Below, piece after piece: positions 1-10,170 of a stretch of 64,000 bases of DNA. Source of the stretch: Closterium sp. Naga37s-1 (lineage: Eukaryota; Streptophyta; Zygnematophyceae; Desmidiales; Closteriaceae); the NCBI GenBank assembly GCA_947471745.1, contig CANJKZ010000172.1, positions 2,908,501 to 2,972,500 on the forward strand. The letters are read 5' to 3'. The position numbers and the translations under genes were made by a program. The notes beneath the pieces were generated by a model, which was not told where the DNA came from, did no database searches, and saw only the letters and a list, made by a program, of their open reading frames with translations. Position 1 is the stretch's first letter, and each line of letters starts with the position of its first letter.

Positions 1-3000
1 TCAGACACAGGGTCAGGAACGATAGGAAGGGAGGACGAGGGAGGTAACGGCAGGACAACACGCTGTGGAACAGAGGAAGGACGAAGTGTCATGGTGTGAG
101 TGTCGGGGACAAGTGGAGGGCGAACACGACGAGCACGACGAGTACGAGCAACAGGTGAGGCAGGACGAGACGGCTCTCGACGCTCAGTCAGGGAGTCTGT
201 CAACGGAGTGTAATGAGAAGGAAGAGGCAGTGGGGAGCCAAGCAGTAACAGTTTCTGAGGCAGGTCAGGCGGCGGAAACAGTAGAGGAAGAGGAGTACTA
301 GTAGTAGACGATTCCGCAGAGGCAGGTGGAAGACTGAGAAGCTCGTGAAGCGCCGAGCCAGGTGGTGGCAGCGATGACTGCGGCTGCTCCCAAGACTAGC
401 TCCCAGAACGGTCGCCGCTGCAGCGGTTGAACTGCACCCCCAGAACTAGCTCCTCCGGTACTAGCACCAGGACCACCTCCAGCTCCAGCACGACCACACC
501 CTTAGTGGCCGCACCTCCAATTCCAGTGCATCTAGCTCCAGAACCTCCAGCTCCAGAACCTCCAGCTCTAGTACCTCCAGCTCCAATACCTCCAACAGTA
601 GAACCTCCAGCACCAGTTGCTCCTGCACCTCCAGCTCCAGCACCTCCGGCACCAGAACCGCCATCACCTCCAGCTCTAGAACCTCCAGCACCTCCATACC
701 AGAACCTCCAGCACCTCCAGCTCCAATACCTCCAGCACCAGAACCTCCACCACCTCCAGCTCCAGTACCTCCAGCCCCAGCACCCCCAGAAACTCCAGCA
801 ACGGACCAAGGAAGTGGCAGCAATGACTGCTGCTGCTCCCAAAACGAGGGGCGCCGCGGCAGAGGCTGCAACGCACCCGCAGAACCTCCAGCAGTAGTAC
901 CCTCGACTCCACAGAACTAGGACGCTCTCCACCCCCTGAGAGGGCACCCTCAGGGTCAGGACCCCCAAAATGAGCACCTCTACAGTCAGCACCACCAGAA
1001 CCAGCACCCCCAGAGCCCACACCTCCAGAGTCACCACCCCGAGGACCAGCACCCCTAGAGTGAGCACCTTCAGAGTTTCCACCCTCAACGACACTGGAGT
1101 CCACAGCGACAGGCTGCAGAGTCGGCGAAGACGGCCAAGGCGGAAAACCAGGGAAAGTCTCCAAGCGCGGTGGGCGACGAGAGGCTGCAGTGTCATCAGC
1201 AGCAGGGTCACCCCAGAATGAGCACCCCCAGCGCCAGGACCAACAACTCAAGCACCCCGAGAACTACCACCGCCGATGCCAACGCCCTCCGCTCCAACAC
1301 TCCCAGAACTAAAACCTCCAGTGCATGTACCCTCAGCTCCAGCACCCCCAGAGCTAGCACCTCTAGTGCAAATACCCTCAGCTCCAGCACCCCAGAATTA
1401 GCACCTCCACTGCCAGTAACCTCAGCTCCAGCACCCTCAGACCCAGCACCTCCAACGTCCGTGCCTCCAACACCAACAACCCCATAGTCGACTGCAACCT
1501 GATGCAGTAGTGCCGACTGCAACTCCGGTGAGTGTGAGGACGATTGTGGGGAAGGGGGTGGTACCTGACGTGCTACCGAGGGGAGAGGGGTAGCGTGGGA
1601 CACACCTGACGGGGCAGGACTAGGGGGGGGCGGGTGTACCTGAGGAGCAGGACCAGGAGGAGGAGCGGGGGTGAGGAAGAGGGGAGGGGGGGGAACAGGG
1701 AGACCTCGACAGGGGTAACGGGAGTAGTAAGACACGGACTTGTCAAAGGTGACATCACGAGAGTCAAGGAACTGATGGAGGGACGGGTGGTGAAGTCAGG
1801 GGCGTCCACCGGGAAACCACGGAAGACACAAGGAATGGCCCGAGCCGAGAGTTTATCCATAGAGGTGTCGCGGACAAGCGCAAGGCAGCCCCAGACACGA
1901 AACTTCGGCGCAACACCAGGGGACCCGGTCCACAGACTGGTCGGTGAATCCCCTGACCGTGAGTCATAAGGCCAGAGGTTCAGCTGGTGGGTGGCGTAGC
2001 GAACCGCCTAGGGCAACAGAATATGGAGCGCATGGGCATGGATCATGGACGTGCGGCGATCTCCATGACCAGGCCAATGCGGTGCTCAGCAACCCCATTC
2101 CGGTGTTGGGACTCCGGAAGCGTCCAGGAATGGGTGATGTCCTGCTCGCTGCGGAATTCGCGAAGAATGCCGGAGTGAAACTCACCCCCACGGTCGGAGT
2201 GAAGAAAATCGACACGACGGCCACGAGTGGTCTCAGTGGCCAGTAACCACCTGATCAGCGTCAAACTTCTTTGCCAGGGGAAACACCGTGGTGTACCGGG
2301 AGTAGTCGTCAACGACCAACAAAAAGAAGCTCTCCCTTTCAGGCCCAGGGTGAGGGGCGGGGCCCCAGACGTCCAAGTGGAGAGTCTCGAAAAGTGCGGT
2401 GGCCGGAAGAAGGGAGGAGGAGTGAGGGGTGGCACGCATCCAACCCTCGATGCAAGGAGTGCACGATGGCGCAGAAGGATGGAGTGATGCGAAGACGTGC
2501 GGAGACCTGAGACAAGACACTGGCTAGCCATGCTGCGGAGGGGAGGGAGGGAGGGGTGACCAAGACGGTGGTGCAACAGGACTGTCGGGTGGGTGAGCGA
2601 CCGACAGGAGCACAAGAAAGCAACCTGACTAGACGCAGCTACCTGGGAAGAGTGATTGTGTAGTGTGAAGAGGCCGGAGCGGCCCGGCGCCCGACTAAAT
2701 GTCGCAAGGGGAGCGGTGTTTCCGTCTATTCAAGTTCCATCATGCCCAGACGGAGAAAATCAGACGCCGACGTGGCGGTCCTAAAGATATCCAGCACCCA
2801 CCAAGTTCCTGGAGAACGAAGGGATGTGGAGACCAGTGAGAACACCAGAGGGGACAGTCGGGCACGGGAGGGTGGTAGAGGTGCGTCCAACTGCTGGTCC
2901 TGAAATAGGATCAGCAAGGGAAACCGAGACCGGAGTAGGCAGCTGAGTGAGGATCGTGTGGTCGCGAAAAAAGCACTGTGACGCGCCAGAGTCCAGGGTG

Positions 3001-3060
3001 AAAGAGAGCGACGCCTCCGCCAAAGGTGCACCTAGGCTAGTGGCTACACAAGCACCTATA
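1..3060 (-). pseudogene. Copia A pol remnant, copy 1 (protease, integrase, linker)
   Basis: The protease active-site motif LDSGAS lies near 2985 with the downstream region to 2781. The pre-integrase HHRLGHPS motif is near 2555. The integrase core shows LHLDVWGP near 2370, HSDRGGEF near 2190 and NGVAEHR near 2070, which supply the expected D, D and E. The integrase C-terminus (VWGCLAL, FPVDAP) lies at 1780-1990. A Gly/Ala/Val-rich linker built from about 12-nt GGAGCTGGAGGT-like repeats fills 400-1500. The domains sit in different minus-strand frames, so at least three frameshifts are present. The mirror-image Pro-rich plus-strand frames are not genes. Confidence 0.8.
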
Positions 3061-3451
3061 TGTGAGGATCAAAAGATCGAGTTCAGTTTTTAATAATGAT
3101 AACCTGGGTACAACACGAGGGTATATATAGGCACGATACAAGGCAAAGTAACCAGGTGTCATGCGAAGGTTCCGAGGGTCGCGAAGCATCCCGAACAGGT
3201 CCTTCTCGAATTCGGTAGAATCATATTGGTGGAATCACGCGTTATGCAAAGTCACGCGGTGATAAACCGAAATGCACAGAATTTGGTGCACGTAACCTAT
3301 TCGGTGCCTGTAACTATAATAACTATGGTAAAGGAACAAAACTAGGAAAACCAGCACACAATAAAAAACAAACAAACAAACAAACAAACAAACAAACAAG
3401 ATAGTGCAAGGTAAAGTAAATATGGGTAAGCGTAGCCGCTATAATCTCACA
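3061..3451. repeat. Solo LTR inside copia A, copy 1
   Basis: A 391-bp AT-rich insert between the gag and protease parts of A. It starts TGTGAG and ends CTCACA (TG...CA with 6-bp inverted ends) and is flanked by near-matching 5-mers CTATA and CTAGA. It contains a TATATATA box and a (CAAA)n tract at about 3370-3400. Removing it lets the minus-strand gag-protease frame run through. No internal coding region remains, so it is best read as a solo LTR of a further family. Confidence 0.65.
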
Positions 3452-4494
3452 CTAGACTAGAAGCACAAGCACCTACACTAGCTACAGGCAAAGAACCTAA
3501 ACTACGAACACGTGAGCAAACAGATCCAGCAGCACTAGTCCACATAGGCATACATCACAGAGCGGATTGCAAGACATCTGAAACAACGACGGACCAATAG
3601 AACGAGACAGGGCGGCTCAGGGTGGAAAGCGGTGCGAAGGCGGTCACAAGGCTGACCGCGACGTGTCCCAGTCTGGACACGGTACTGGCAAAGAGAAGGG
3701 GAAGTAGCATGGGACTCCCGGATTGGCGCGCCACTGCCACGCCCAGCGCCCCCTGGTCCACCAGATCCCCACTGCTGGGGCTGCTGCTGTACCTGCCGCG
3801 GAACCTGCTGCTGCGGCTGCCGTGAGGCTGCGGCTGTCCCTGCTGTGGCCGCGGTCCCTGCTGTGGCTGCTGCTGCTAGGCCCGCAGCTGCTGCTGCAAT
3901 GCTGCCGCCGCGTACCAACGAGCTGCTTCAGCAACCCCTCCAGTCGTGCTCGCAGGCCGAGTACCACCTCCACTGTCATCTCCACTAGACGCATTAGTAC
4001 CGCCCCCACCTCTGCCACCCGCTGCGTCACCCCCTCCGCCACCACCAACGCCACCACCCTCCCCCGTTTTCTTACCTCCCTCACCCTTGAACTGCCCACC
4101 CACAGTGGACACGGCTGCAGTCTCGCCAGTAGCAGGAGACCCAGTAGAGGCAAGAGAAGAAGTGAAGGTGGGGAGATGTGGAACAGTACACCCCTGAAAG
4201 AGCGAGGGAACTACGGTGCCAGAAGTAGAGGCAACAGAGCGGATGTTGTCCTTGAGTGCTGACTCAGGGACCTCGATAGTGAGCTCAGTGGGGTGCTTCC
4301 GAAGAAGCGCGTCGCGTACAGGGGCTAGGAGGTCAGGGAGGCAAGTGGCTATGAAGTGAAGGGGGGGGGGGGGGGGAGGGGGGGGGGGGTACAAGCATCA
4401 CGGTAGCTAGAGTTGAGCGAGCGCAGGTGGGTGATAAGGTCAGCAGTGCGGGAAAACGCTCCGAGGTCGGGGAACAGGAACGGCACGAACAGGC
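3452..4494 (-). pseudogene. Copia A gag remnant, copy 1
   Basis: Minus-strand gag (UBN2-type capsid region followed by a Gly/Ser-rich tail). Recognisable parts are FLFPDLGAFSRTADLITHL just inside 4494, LPDLLAPVRDALL near 4330, and a Cys-rich stretch (CQYRVQTG...PC) near 3680 in the place of a nucleic-acid-binding motif. A run of about 30 G at 4362-4390 differs in length from copy 2 and shifts the frame, so this copy opens only from 4394. The N-terminal part of the same gag lies at 28507-28866. Confidence 0.75.
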
Positions 4495-4643
4495 TGTCAA
4501 ACTATAATTGTTATAGTTTGTTAGTTTAGTCTAGGTGTTATACTGAGTTATGCTGTAGAGGGTATAACCCCCTTAGGGTTTGCTATATGCTCCCCTATAC
4601 TGCTTGTTTCTACTCATTTATTCTTCCAGTTCTATCTTTGACA
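4495..4643 (+). repeat. 5' LTR of copia B, copy 1
   Basis: 149 bp beginning TGTCAAAC and ending TTTGACA (TG...CA). It matches the LTR at 19525-19673 and, at about 94 percent, the 3' LTR at 28358-28506. The left flank is CAGGC. Confidence 0.9.
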
Positions 4644-4654
4644 TGGTATAGAGC
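4644..4654 (+). other. Primer-binding site of copia B, copy 1
   Basis: TGGTATAGAGC directly follows the LTR. It matches the initiator tRNA-Met 3'-end complement (TGGTATCAGAGC) with one base missing, as expected for a Ty1/copia minus-strand primer site. Confidence 0.8.
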
Positions 4655-4744
4655 TTAGTTCGTTCCCATGGGCCCACCTCCGCACGCCCCGTTCGTTGCT
4701 CGATAGCCGCCCGTAGCGCGCTCGCCGCCCGTTAGCTCGCTCAT

Positions 4745-4881
4745 TGTCAACATATATTTTATATGTGTTGTTTAGGTTAGTCTAGGTGTTACATTTCTAC
4801 TTCCTTGCATGATTAGGGTTTGCTATATCTAGGGTTGTACTTCACATTTTCTATTAATTCATTAGGTTTCATATCGTAACA
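4745..4881 (+). repeat. 5' LTR of copia D, copy 1
   Basis: 137 bp, starts TGTCAACATAT and ends CGTAACA, followed immediately by the PBS TGGTATAGAGC. Its internal sequence GTTTAGGTTAGTCTAGGTG resembles the B LTR, so B and D belong to related families. Confidence 0.88.
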
Positions 4882-5386
4882 TGGTATAGAGCTAGGTTCC
4901 CCTAGGCGATTTTTATTCCCCTAGGCGATTTTCCTCTCGATAGACATGGGCCCACCACCCACGCGCCTCGTACCGCCCCGTAGCCCGAAGCGCCCTGCCC
5001 CGTAGAGCCCGTAGATCGCGCCCCCCGTTGCCCCCGCGCGTCACCCGTTTCTGCCCTACGCCCCACCCTTTTTTTTCCCCGTGCGTCACTCGGTTTTCTG
5101 CCCCGCGCCCCACACGTTTTACCCCCCGCATTGCTCCCCCAGCCCGATAGCGCGCAGCAGACGCACACGCGTAGTTGCGCGCGCAGACTTAGCCGCACGC
5201 GCAGCTTCGCGCACGTACGGCGCGGCCGCACGCATGCGCAGCAACATCCGCGCGCACGTGCAGCTTGCCGTCTTAACCGCCCACCCTTGAAAACCGCCGC
5301 CCCACCTGCAAACCCGCCGTCCCAGACCTGAATACCGCCGCCCAACCTGGAAACACGCCACTCCCGACCGACGCGCACTGGCCTCC

Positions 5387-6315
5387 GTGAAGGAGGAACT
5401 GCAGAGGAGACACACTTGCACTGACCTTGGTGAGCTGCGGCACTACCTTGGCCTGCAGATCACCAGGGACAGGGCAGCTCGCACCATTACGCTGACTCAG
5501 TCGCATATGGTCGAGCAGATCCTCACACAGTTTCGCTTCCCGTTCTCCAAGGTACAGCTCACCCCTCTTGGTGTGGATCATGGGCTCACGCTCCACCTTC
5601 GGACGAGTCATTTCAGTCCAGTGGTCCATATCCTGAGCTGGTGGGTTGTCTCATGTACCTGATAACCTGTACTCGCCCAGAGCTAGCTTACCCTCTTAGC
5701 GTCCTTGCGCGCTTTGTTGCGCTTGGGAGACACCGACCTTCCCACTGGTACGCTGCTAAGAGGGTGGCGAAGTATGTGGCGAGTACATCAGGCATGGGAT
5801 TTGTCCTTGGAGGGAAGCATCCAGTTACACCCACAGGTTACTCGGACTCGTCGTGGGCCGACGACGCGGAGACGCGTCGGTCTACACAGGGGTACTCCTT
5901 TAGCCTCGGGGCAGGTGCTGTTTCGTGGCGGTCGACTCGGGCGTCGTCCATCGCCGGTTCCAGCTGTGAGGTAGAGGTGTACGATGCGGCCATGGCCGCT
6001 CAGGAGCTTCGCTGGCTGTCTTTCCTTCTCACCGACCCTGGTGAGCGGCCTCGCTCTCCCCCAGTCTTGTTCACCGACAACAGGTCTGCTGTCCTGCTGT
6101 GTGAGGAGCCCCGACTGGTTGGGAATGCGAATCACATTCAACTTCGCTACTTCCTTCTGCGTGAGTTGCAGCAGCGTGGCCAGGCACTCGTACGACGTGT
6201 GATCTCTGAGGCCAACACTGCAGATATCTTCACCAAGGCGTTGCCGCCTTGTGACCACCAGCGTTTCTGCACCCAGCTTGGCCTTGTGCCGGCCCGTCCT
6301 CACTTGCTTACGTAG
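5387..6315 (+). pseudogene. Copia D RT C-terminus and RNase H, copy 1
   Basis: Encodes the end of RT (LGELRHYLGLQITRD, then SHMVEQIL) and a nearly complete RNase H ending at the TAG at 6315. RNase H motifs are YSDSSWADD near 5840, EVEVYDAAMAAQELRW near 5970 and FTDNRSA near 6070, giving the acidic D, E and D. One frameshift near 5630 separates the 91-residue RT part from the 224-residue RNase H part. The catalytic YVDD of RT lies upstream of the deletion point, so this piece cannot be a polymerase. Copy 1 reads VGNANHIQ where copy 2 and B keep VGKAKHIQ. Confidence 0.8.
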
Positions 6316-6604
6316 AGATGTTTTGTCCTTGTTGTCTTGTAATCTTGCATCTCATTATATTTGCTATATACCTGCATGTGAACTGGCCGTGTGGCCCTTT
6401 TGCTTGCTCTCGGAGCGTGTGGTGACTTTGAGCTCCACCCTGAGATTTGTCTTCTTCTTGTGGACTGGTCTTGTGACCCTTGCTTGTTCTTGCTGACTGG
6501 TCATGTGACCCTTGCTTGCTCTTAGACTGCGTGTGTCCTTGAGACCCACCCTGAGATATGTGTTGTTTTTCCCCAGGATTACCGTCACCTAGACTATGGG
6601 GGTG

Positions 6605-6741
6605 TGTCAACATATGTTTTATATGTGTTGTTTAGGTTAGTCTAGGTGTTACATTTCTACTTCCTTGCATGATTAGGGTTTGCTATATCTAGGGATGTAC
6701 TTCACATTTTCTATCAATTCATTGAGTTTCATATCGTGACA
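6605..6741 (+). repeat. 3' LTR of copia D, copy 1
   Basis: 137 bp, starts TGTCAACATATG and ends CGTGACA, preceded by the polypurine tract GGGGGTG. About 6 substitutions separate it from the 5' LTR. Confidence 0.88.
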
Positions 6742-7909
6742 CTCGTTTTAGGGTTTCACATGCTAGCCGCTCAGTAGCCGCCCGTTAGCCGCCCGTCCGC
6801 CGTCCGTTCGCCGTCCGTTCGTCGCCCGTTGCCCGTAGCGCCCTCGGAAGGTCGCGCGCCCCCCGCGGGCCTTAGTTTGTCTCGTAGCGCGGCCCCCGCG
6901 GACCCTTCGTCCGTCCCGTAGCGCGGCACCCACGGGCCTTAGTTCGTCCCTTAGCGCGTCCCCCCCGCGGGCGCTCCCGTTCGTCCTTAGCGCGGCCCCC
7001 GCGGGCGCTTCCGTTCGTCCTTAGCACGGCCCCCGCGGGCGCTCTCGTTCGTCCCGTAGCGGGGGCCCCCGCGGGCCCGTACGTGCGTCCCATTGTACGC
7101 CTTCCCCCCCCCTCCGCAGGCCCCCTCCTTCGTCCCGTAGCGCGCCCCCACATCCCCACCCCCCCCCCCCCCCCCCCCCTCCGTGGCCCCTCTTTCGTCC
7201 CATAGCGCGCCCCCCCCCCGCGGGCACTCTTGTCGCGATCTAGGTCGCGCGTCACCCGTCGCCCGTAGCGCCCGTCGCCCGAAGCGCCCGTCGCCCGTAG
7301 CGCCCGTCGCCCGTCACCTTAGTGCCCGCTCGTAACCCTAAATTTTCGCCCATCGCCTTAGCGCCCGTCGCCTTAGCGCCCGTCGCCTATCGCCCACCTC
7401 CTCAACCTCGCCCGAGCTCACCCGACCCTCGCCCAGTCGCGCCCGTCGGCCGTCGCGCGCTAGCACGATCAGCAGCGGCTGGAGTGCGCCGCCCCATGCC
7501 AGCGCGAGCAGCAGCTAGCGCCAGCAGCAGTCGCTAGCGTCAGCAACAGCAGCTAGCGCTAGCAGCAGTCACTAGCGCCAGCAACAGCAGCTAGCGCCAG
7601 CAACAGCAGCCAGGGCCAGCAACAGCAGCTAACGCCTGTAGCAGCAGCCAGTGCCAGCAACAGCTGCCCGTGCCTTCGCCAAGTTCTGCCCGTGCCTTCC
7701 ACCGCACTGGACCGCTCCCCACCGCACTAAACTGCTCCTCACCGCACTAGACTGTTCCCCACTGCACTAGACCACATCCAACCGCCCGTGCCTTCGCTAT
7801 GTTCTGCCCGACCGCTCCCACCGCACTAGACCACTCCCCACCGCGCTAGACTGCTCCTCACAGCACTAGACCACTCCCTACCGCACTAGACCACTTCCCA
7901 CAGCACTCG
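6742..7909 (+). other. Untranslated leader of copia B, copy 1 (low complexity)
   Basis: GC-rich sequence made of short irregular repeats such as CCCGTAGCGCCCGTCG (6760-7450), then AGCAGCAGCTAGCGCCAGCA-type repeats (7470-7670) and ACCGCACTAGACC-type repeats (7690-7900). It contains homopolymer C runs near 7160. No coding signal is visible. By position it is the 5' leader, and the gag core expected here is missing. Confidence 0.6.
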
Positions 7910-7928
7910 CTAACACCTACCACTGGTA

Positions 7929-10170
7929 TTGCCGCCTCGACTGGCCCCTACCCCCGTACTAGCGTGCCATTTCGATGTGGCGACAGTGGCCGCAGCATCA
8001 GCGGTGGCAGCAGCATCAGCGGTGGCAGCAGCACCGGTAGCCGCAGCAGCAGCAGTGGCAGCAGCACCGGTGGCCGCAGCAACAGCAGTGGCCGCGACAG
8101 CAGTGGCCGCAGCAGCAGCCGTGGCCGCAGCACCTGTGGCCGCAGCAGCAGCAGGAGTGGCCACCGCAGCAGCAGCAGCAGCTACGGGTTCAGCAGCAGA
8201 GCCAGCGGCAGCCTCCACCACGGGGCCCTGTCGGCCCGGCCAGTACACACACCGGTACGTGGGAGCTGCAGCTGCGGTTGAGACTTGTGTTTCCAGTCTT
8301 GGTGCTTGCGTAGTTTACAGTCCAGGTGCCTCAGTGGTTCTTCGTGTGGGAGCTTGGTGCTTGGTGCTGCAGCTACTATTAGTCTAGTACCCGCCTTTGT
8401 CGCTGGCTCGGGTGCGACCTCACCGACTGCACAGCTTTCCTTCACCCTAGACTCTGGAGCGTCCAGCTGCTTCTTTCGCGACAGCACCGACCTCACGCCA
8501 CTGCACACTCCAGTCACTGTCGCCTTGGCTGACCTCTCCGTGGGATTTGTAGTTGCCCACAGCACCACCATTCTCCCGTGTCCGGCGGCTCCCTCTGGGT
8601 TTCAGTCACCTCCACGACCTCGGAGCTGTCACCACTTTCCCTTTGGACGAGCCCGTTGCCTCCTGCACATTCGGTGCCACTGGAGTGCCTCTGGCCACTT
8701 TCCACAGGGAGCCAGGCGCTGGTCTGTACTCACTACACACTGGGTCCCACCACACTGGGTCAGGTCAGGTCAGGTCAGGTCAGGTAGCTGCTGTGTCGTG
8801 CGACTGTCGGTCACTCACGCACCCGTCGGTCCTTGGCACCACGTCTAGGTCACCCGTCGTTCCCACGTCTCAGTAGGATGGTACGTCACCGTCTGGTCTC
8901 AGGTCTCCCAGCGTCGCTTGCTTCGCTTCCTCGCTCGCCTGCACCGCCGTGCACTCCTTGCGTCGAGGGTCGGCAGCGCGCTGCCCCTCACTCCTCGTTG
9001 TTCCCCCCCACCACGGCTCCCTTCCAGACACTGCACTTGGACGTCTGGGGCCCCTCCACGGTCCGTGGCCCACGTCAGGAGCACTACTTCCTGATTGTGG
9101 TGGACGACTACTCCCGCTAAATGACGGTTTTAGCTTTGCGACGGAAGGCGGACGTGCCTACCATCCTCGAGACGTGGCTACAAGCGAGGGGTGACGCCCA
9201 GGCCCTTTGTGGGCTCCGCCTGCATTCAGACCGTGGTGATGAGTTTTCTTACACTCCCCTGGAGACGTTTTGTCAGGGTCGGGGGATCATCCAGTCTTAC
9301 ACGCTACCAGACTCGCCGCAGCAGAATGGGGTAGCCGAGCGACGCATCGGCCTGGTCATGGAGGTTGCCCGGACCTCCATGTGCCATGCCGGTGCCCCCC
9401 AGTTCCTGTGGCCTCAGGCAGTCCGCTACTCCCGCGCACCAGCTGAACCTGTGGCCTAGTGACGCACGGCCACGGGTGACGCCGGTCTCCCTTTGGACAG
9501 GTTCTCCGGGTGTAGCAGCTGACTACCGCGTCTGGGGTTCCCTGGCTCACGTTCGCGCCCCTGGCGCGAACAAGTTGTCTCCGCAAACGCGTGCCTGCGT
9601 CTTTCTTGGCTTCCCACTCGACACCTCCGGCTGGCAGTTCTACGACCCGGTTACCTGTTAGTTCTTCAGTTCTTAGGACGTCACTTTTGACGAGTCGGTC
9701 GATTACTACAGGAGTCGCCCTCACCGAGGTTCTGAGACCTTCTCCCCTCCGCTTTTCCTCACCACTGAGGCCCCCCCAGTCGCCCCGGTAGTCCCCCCCC
9801 CCCCCCCCCCTTTCGCGTCCTGCCCCGTCAGGTGTGTCGCGCGTCACTCCGCGGTCCTCTACCCTGCAACGTCCATTTTCTGTCGTGTCTGGGGGTGCGG
9901 GAGGTGCAGCTGCGGAGGGTGCGGGTACTGGGGCTGCTGGAGCCCGTGGTGCCGGCTCTGGGGGTGCAGGGGGTGTGAGAATGGAGACCACTCCTAAGGA
10001 GGACACGGCTGTCTCGACTCAGCGGCCTCGCCCTGCCTCACCCCCTGGCTTCCCGTCTGTTCCGCAGTTCCCTCCTCGTTCGCCTCTGCGGCCGGTCGCT
10101 GCGGAGCCTGGGGGTGTTCCTGTCGGAGGCACTGGAGCCCCTGGGGGTGTTGTCGCTGGAGGTTTTGATT
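7929..10170 (+). pseudogene. Copia B gag tail, protease, integrase, linker, copy 1
   Basis: An Ala/Val-rich gag tail (7929-8280) leads into the protease with LDSGAS near 8452. A (GGTCA)n run at 8759-8785 lies in the frame-shifted stretch before the integrase. The integrase shows LGHPSFPRL near 8845, CTPCVEG near 8955, LHLDVWGP near 9030, a stop codon at 9118-9120, HSDRGDEF near 9225 and NGVAERR near 9325. The C-terminal part (VWGSLAHV, VFLGFPLD) is at 9520-9640. A Gly/Ala-rich linker starts at 9834 and runs in frame across the duplication boundary into the Plavaka fragment. Stops and frameshifts make it a pseudogene. Confidence 0.8.

Larger units (their letters stand above)
1..4494 (-). mobile_element. 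Ty1/copia element A, copy 1 (partial)
   Basis: Minus-strand copia retrotransposon. Read on the minus strand it runs gag (4494 to 3452), protease, integrase and a long low-complexity linker, then leaves the window before RT. It is interrupted at 4495 by element B and at 3061-3451 by a solo LTR. No frame is open throughout, so it is a decayed copy. The same element is seen to RT in copy 2. Confidence 0.85.
4745..6741 (+). mobile_element. Copia D, internally deleted element, copy 1
   Basis: A 1,997-bp LTR element inserted in the leader of B. Both LTRs are 137 bp (4745-4881 and 6605-6741) and differ at about 6 positions. A PBS (TGGTATAGAGC) begins at 4882 and a purine tract (ATGGGGGTG) precedes the 3' LTR. 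Flanks CTCAT and CTCGT look like a 5-bp target duplication with one change. Gag, protease, integrase and most of RT are missing; a GC-rich leader joins directly to the end of RT. It must have been mobilised in trans. Confidence 0.85.
1..10170. repeat. Tandem duplication, copy 1 (cut by window start)
   Basis: This stretch is almost identical to 15030-25224, at a shift of 15,029 to 15,054 nt that changes only at small indels (homopolymer tracts near 4362, 5280, 7160 and 9790, and a 24-nt indel near 8115). Homology stops at 10170, where copy 2 continues into the rest of copia B but copy 1 switches to the Plavaka fragment. The simplest reading is a head-to-tail duplication of a 15,054-bp block whose first part lies before position 1. 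Confidence 0.85.
4495..10170 (+). mobile_element. Ty1/copia element B, copy 1 (3' truncated)
   Basis: Plus-strand copia beginning with a 149-bp 5' LTR and a PBS. It contains element D in its leader, then a decayed gag tail, protease, integrase and the start of the Gly-rich linker. It stops at the duplication boundary 10170 and lacks RT, RNase H and 3' LTR, all of which are present in copy 2. Confidence 0.85.

Noticed and set aside
396..1487. Several long frames on both strands rich in Pro, Ser/Thr or Leu/Val
   Set aside because: Shadows of the low-complexity linker of copia A (12-nt repeats). The true coding strand is minus and the frames carry no domain.
3370..3410. CRISPR-like or SINE tail interpretation of the (CAAA)n run
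   Set aside because: A simple tetranucleotide repeat without spacers, inside a TG...CA bounded LTR. A 12-bp direct repeat CACAAGCACCTA around the insert was considered as a SINE target duplication, but the tail is not next to it.
7929..8387. Ala-rich proteins on both strands
   Set aside because: Trinucleotide-like GCAGCAGTGGCC repeats in the decayed gag tail of copia B; no independent gene.
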